NCBI GenBank assembly: GCA_001683735.1
Contig: LUGG01000001.1
Coordinates: 3,410,001-3,474,000 of the forward strand
Length of the DNA: 64,000 nt
Source: Grifola frondosa
Taxonomy: Eukaryota; Basidiomycota; Agaricomycetes; Polyporales; Grifolaceae
Reading direction: 5' to 3'
Shown one piece after another: positions 62,749-64,000 of the stretch. Each line of letters starts with the position of its first letter. Position 1 is the stretch's first letter. The translations under genes and the position numbers were made by a program. The notes beneath the pieces were generated by a model, which was not told the origin of the DNA, searched no databases, and saw only the letters and a program-made list of their open reading frames with translations.

Positions 62749-64000
62749 TTACGCTAGCCATGGGTGCATCAACAGCTCCTTCGCGGTTTTACGCTCATCA
62801 GGCGAAATCCGCAGCATGGATTTCAAGAAGTCGACACACTGTGCCCGCTCTGCGTCACCTTGAAGCACACCGTATTCTTTAAATATCTGGTCGAGTGACA
62901 AGGCACCGCTCACTCGACAGCGCAGTTGGCCTAAAACGCAATGGTCAGGTCTGGGCATCCATGAACATCGAGGCTCAGACACTTGCCGTCGTCGTCAAAA
63001 TAGTGCGCGAAGTGTTTCCCTTTCTTCAGGAAATCCACATGACTCGCAAAATCGTCACCGAGGAAGCCAGGCATGTGGCCGAGGTGGTACTGTTCGGCGG
63101 AAAAGGAGGGTCCACTCTTGAGACGAAATAGCGATGTGCCCGTCAGGAGCTCGAAGACCTCTCGCTCTGTTAGCTTTCTGTACGGAAGACTGTGCCAGAA
63201 TGCTCACCACGCATCCTAGGTTCCAGATATCGGCCTTCGGGCCCCAGCCGCATCCTAGGATGACCTCGGGCGCACGCAGAGCAGCTGGTTGGATTAGTTC
63301 AGCATGCTGTCCATCGATGAAAGCCGCTATGGGGAGAGAAGATCAGCCGCTGAACGAGATATGTTGGTTCGGACGCACCGGTACCGAAATCAGTCAGTTT
63401 GACTTGGAGATCGCGCACCCGGACTGGATCTAGAAGGTCATCGGCCGTCACGGCCTTCAAAGGACGAGATAGCATCGTCGGAATAGGAAAGCCGCTCAGG
63501 ACTTCCGGACGACAGGCCTCTTCACTCAGTGTCACAGCTGCAGTTACATCACGACAAACAAATTGGATGTTGTCGGATTTGATGTCTGTGTTGCAAAGAT
63601 GTGTGAGGAGCGCCACAACAGAATGCACGAGGATAGAAGGCGCTACCAGTATGCACAATACCACAGTCGCTGTGGAGAAAGTCCAGAGCCATGAGAAGTT
63701 GCCGAGTAATTGTCTTGACGACTACGATCGGAAACTGGCTCTCATGCACGAGTTGCTGGCACTGTGCAAGGGTACTCCCAAGAACTTCCGTCACGAGACA
63801 TAAATGCTCTCCATGTGGACTATTCTCTTTGAAATGGTCGATTAAAGAGAGGACGTGCGTACGGCCCAAGTGATTTTTTGTCTGTTTGCGATCTTTGATG
63901 CGCTCCAGAATAGCTAATTCAAAAGCAACTTGGCTTTGAACCTCAGTCGCGTGGGCAGAAAGAATTTTGATCGCCACAGGCTTCTCAGGACGTATCTGAT
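62749..64000 (-). CDS. SRPK-like serine/threonine protein kinase (5' end outside the window)
   Basis: The 3' part of a protein kinase gene that continues beyond the right edge. The visible kinase motifs, in order: 'RPEKPVAIKIL' (VAIK lysine), 'AILERIKDR', 'THVLSLIDHFKENSPHGEHL', 'CLVTEVLGSTLAQC', 'LLMALDFLHSDCGIVHT', then 'DIKSDNIQF' (catalytic loop), 'VKLTDFGTG' (DFG), 'APEVILGCGWGPKADIWNLG', and at the end 'FLKSMLRISPDERKTAKELL' and 'HPWLA', stopping at 62749. The long insert between catalytic loop and DFG, and the 'LRAPEVILG..WG...DIWNLGC' block, are typical of the SRPK family, which phosphorylates SR splicing factors. Many Agaricomycete paralogs have no known role. Several short introns interrupt it, and small frame shifts are possible near 62900-63130. 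Confidence 0.8.

Overview
The window is nuclear DNA of a filamentous basidiomycete, most likely an Agaricomycete. The evidence is dense gene packing on both strands, many introns of about 50-60 bp with GT-AG ends, a Plavaka-type DNA transposon carrying a DUF6698-like partner gene, a Ty3/gypsy retrotransposon, and protein families typical of mushroom-forming fungi (BTB proteins, a type-B carboxylesterase, an HSL-like hydrolase, a salicylate-hydroxylase-like flavoenzyme).

Layout. 0.4-5.1 kb: nuclear-pore membrane protein POM152 (-). 5.7-10.7 kb: a large membrane-bound adenylation/carrier/hexapeptide-repeat synthetase resembling bacterial epsilon-poly-lysine synthetase (-). 12.2-12.9 kb: a thioredoxin with a C-terminal membrane anchor (-), divergent from histone H4 (13.2-13.7 kb, +). 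13.9-15.6 kb: FAD monooxygenase (-). 17.0-18.3 kb: kelch-repeat protein (+). 18.4-22.8 kb: a large probable meiotic ZIP2/SHOC1-like (XPF-fold) gene (-). 22.9-36.0 kb: one young Ty3/gypsy element (-) with identical 299-bp LTRs, split in its integrase by a complete 7.7-kb Plavaka transposon (24.4-32.1 kb). 36.4-38.8 kb: secreted carboxylesterase (+). 39.1-40.6 kb: ISC1-type sphingolipid phospholipase C (+). 40.8-43.6 kb: HSL-like alpha/beta hydrolase (-). 43.9-45.7 kb: methionine aminopeptidase 2 (-), divergent from riboflavin gene RIB7 (46.2-47.3 kb, +). 47.8-49.5 kb: BTB protein (-). 50.6-53.8 kb: RhoGEF-like DH-domain protein (+). 54.3-55.5 kb: second BTB protein (-). 56.1-57.0 kb: aminodeoxychorismate lyase (-), divergent from an NBR1-like selective-autophagy receptor (57.1-62.1 kb, +). 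62.7 kb to the right edge: 3' part of an SRPK-like protein kinase (-).

The host genes are mostly unrelated housekeeping genes rather than a pathway cluster. The accessory content is the nested transposon block and possibly the poly-amino-acid-synthetase-like gene.

A caution applies to every gene model here. Many conserved genes, including invariant histone H4, carry one-base indels that break the frame, mostly in short G/C or A/T runs. I read these as consensus errors in the sequence, not as pseudogenes. Gene spans run from first to last recognised coding base and include introns.
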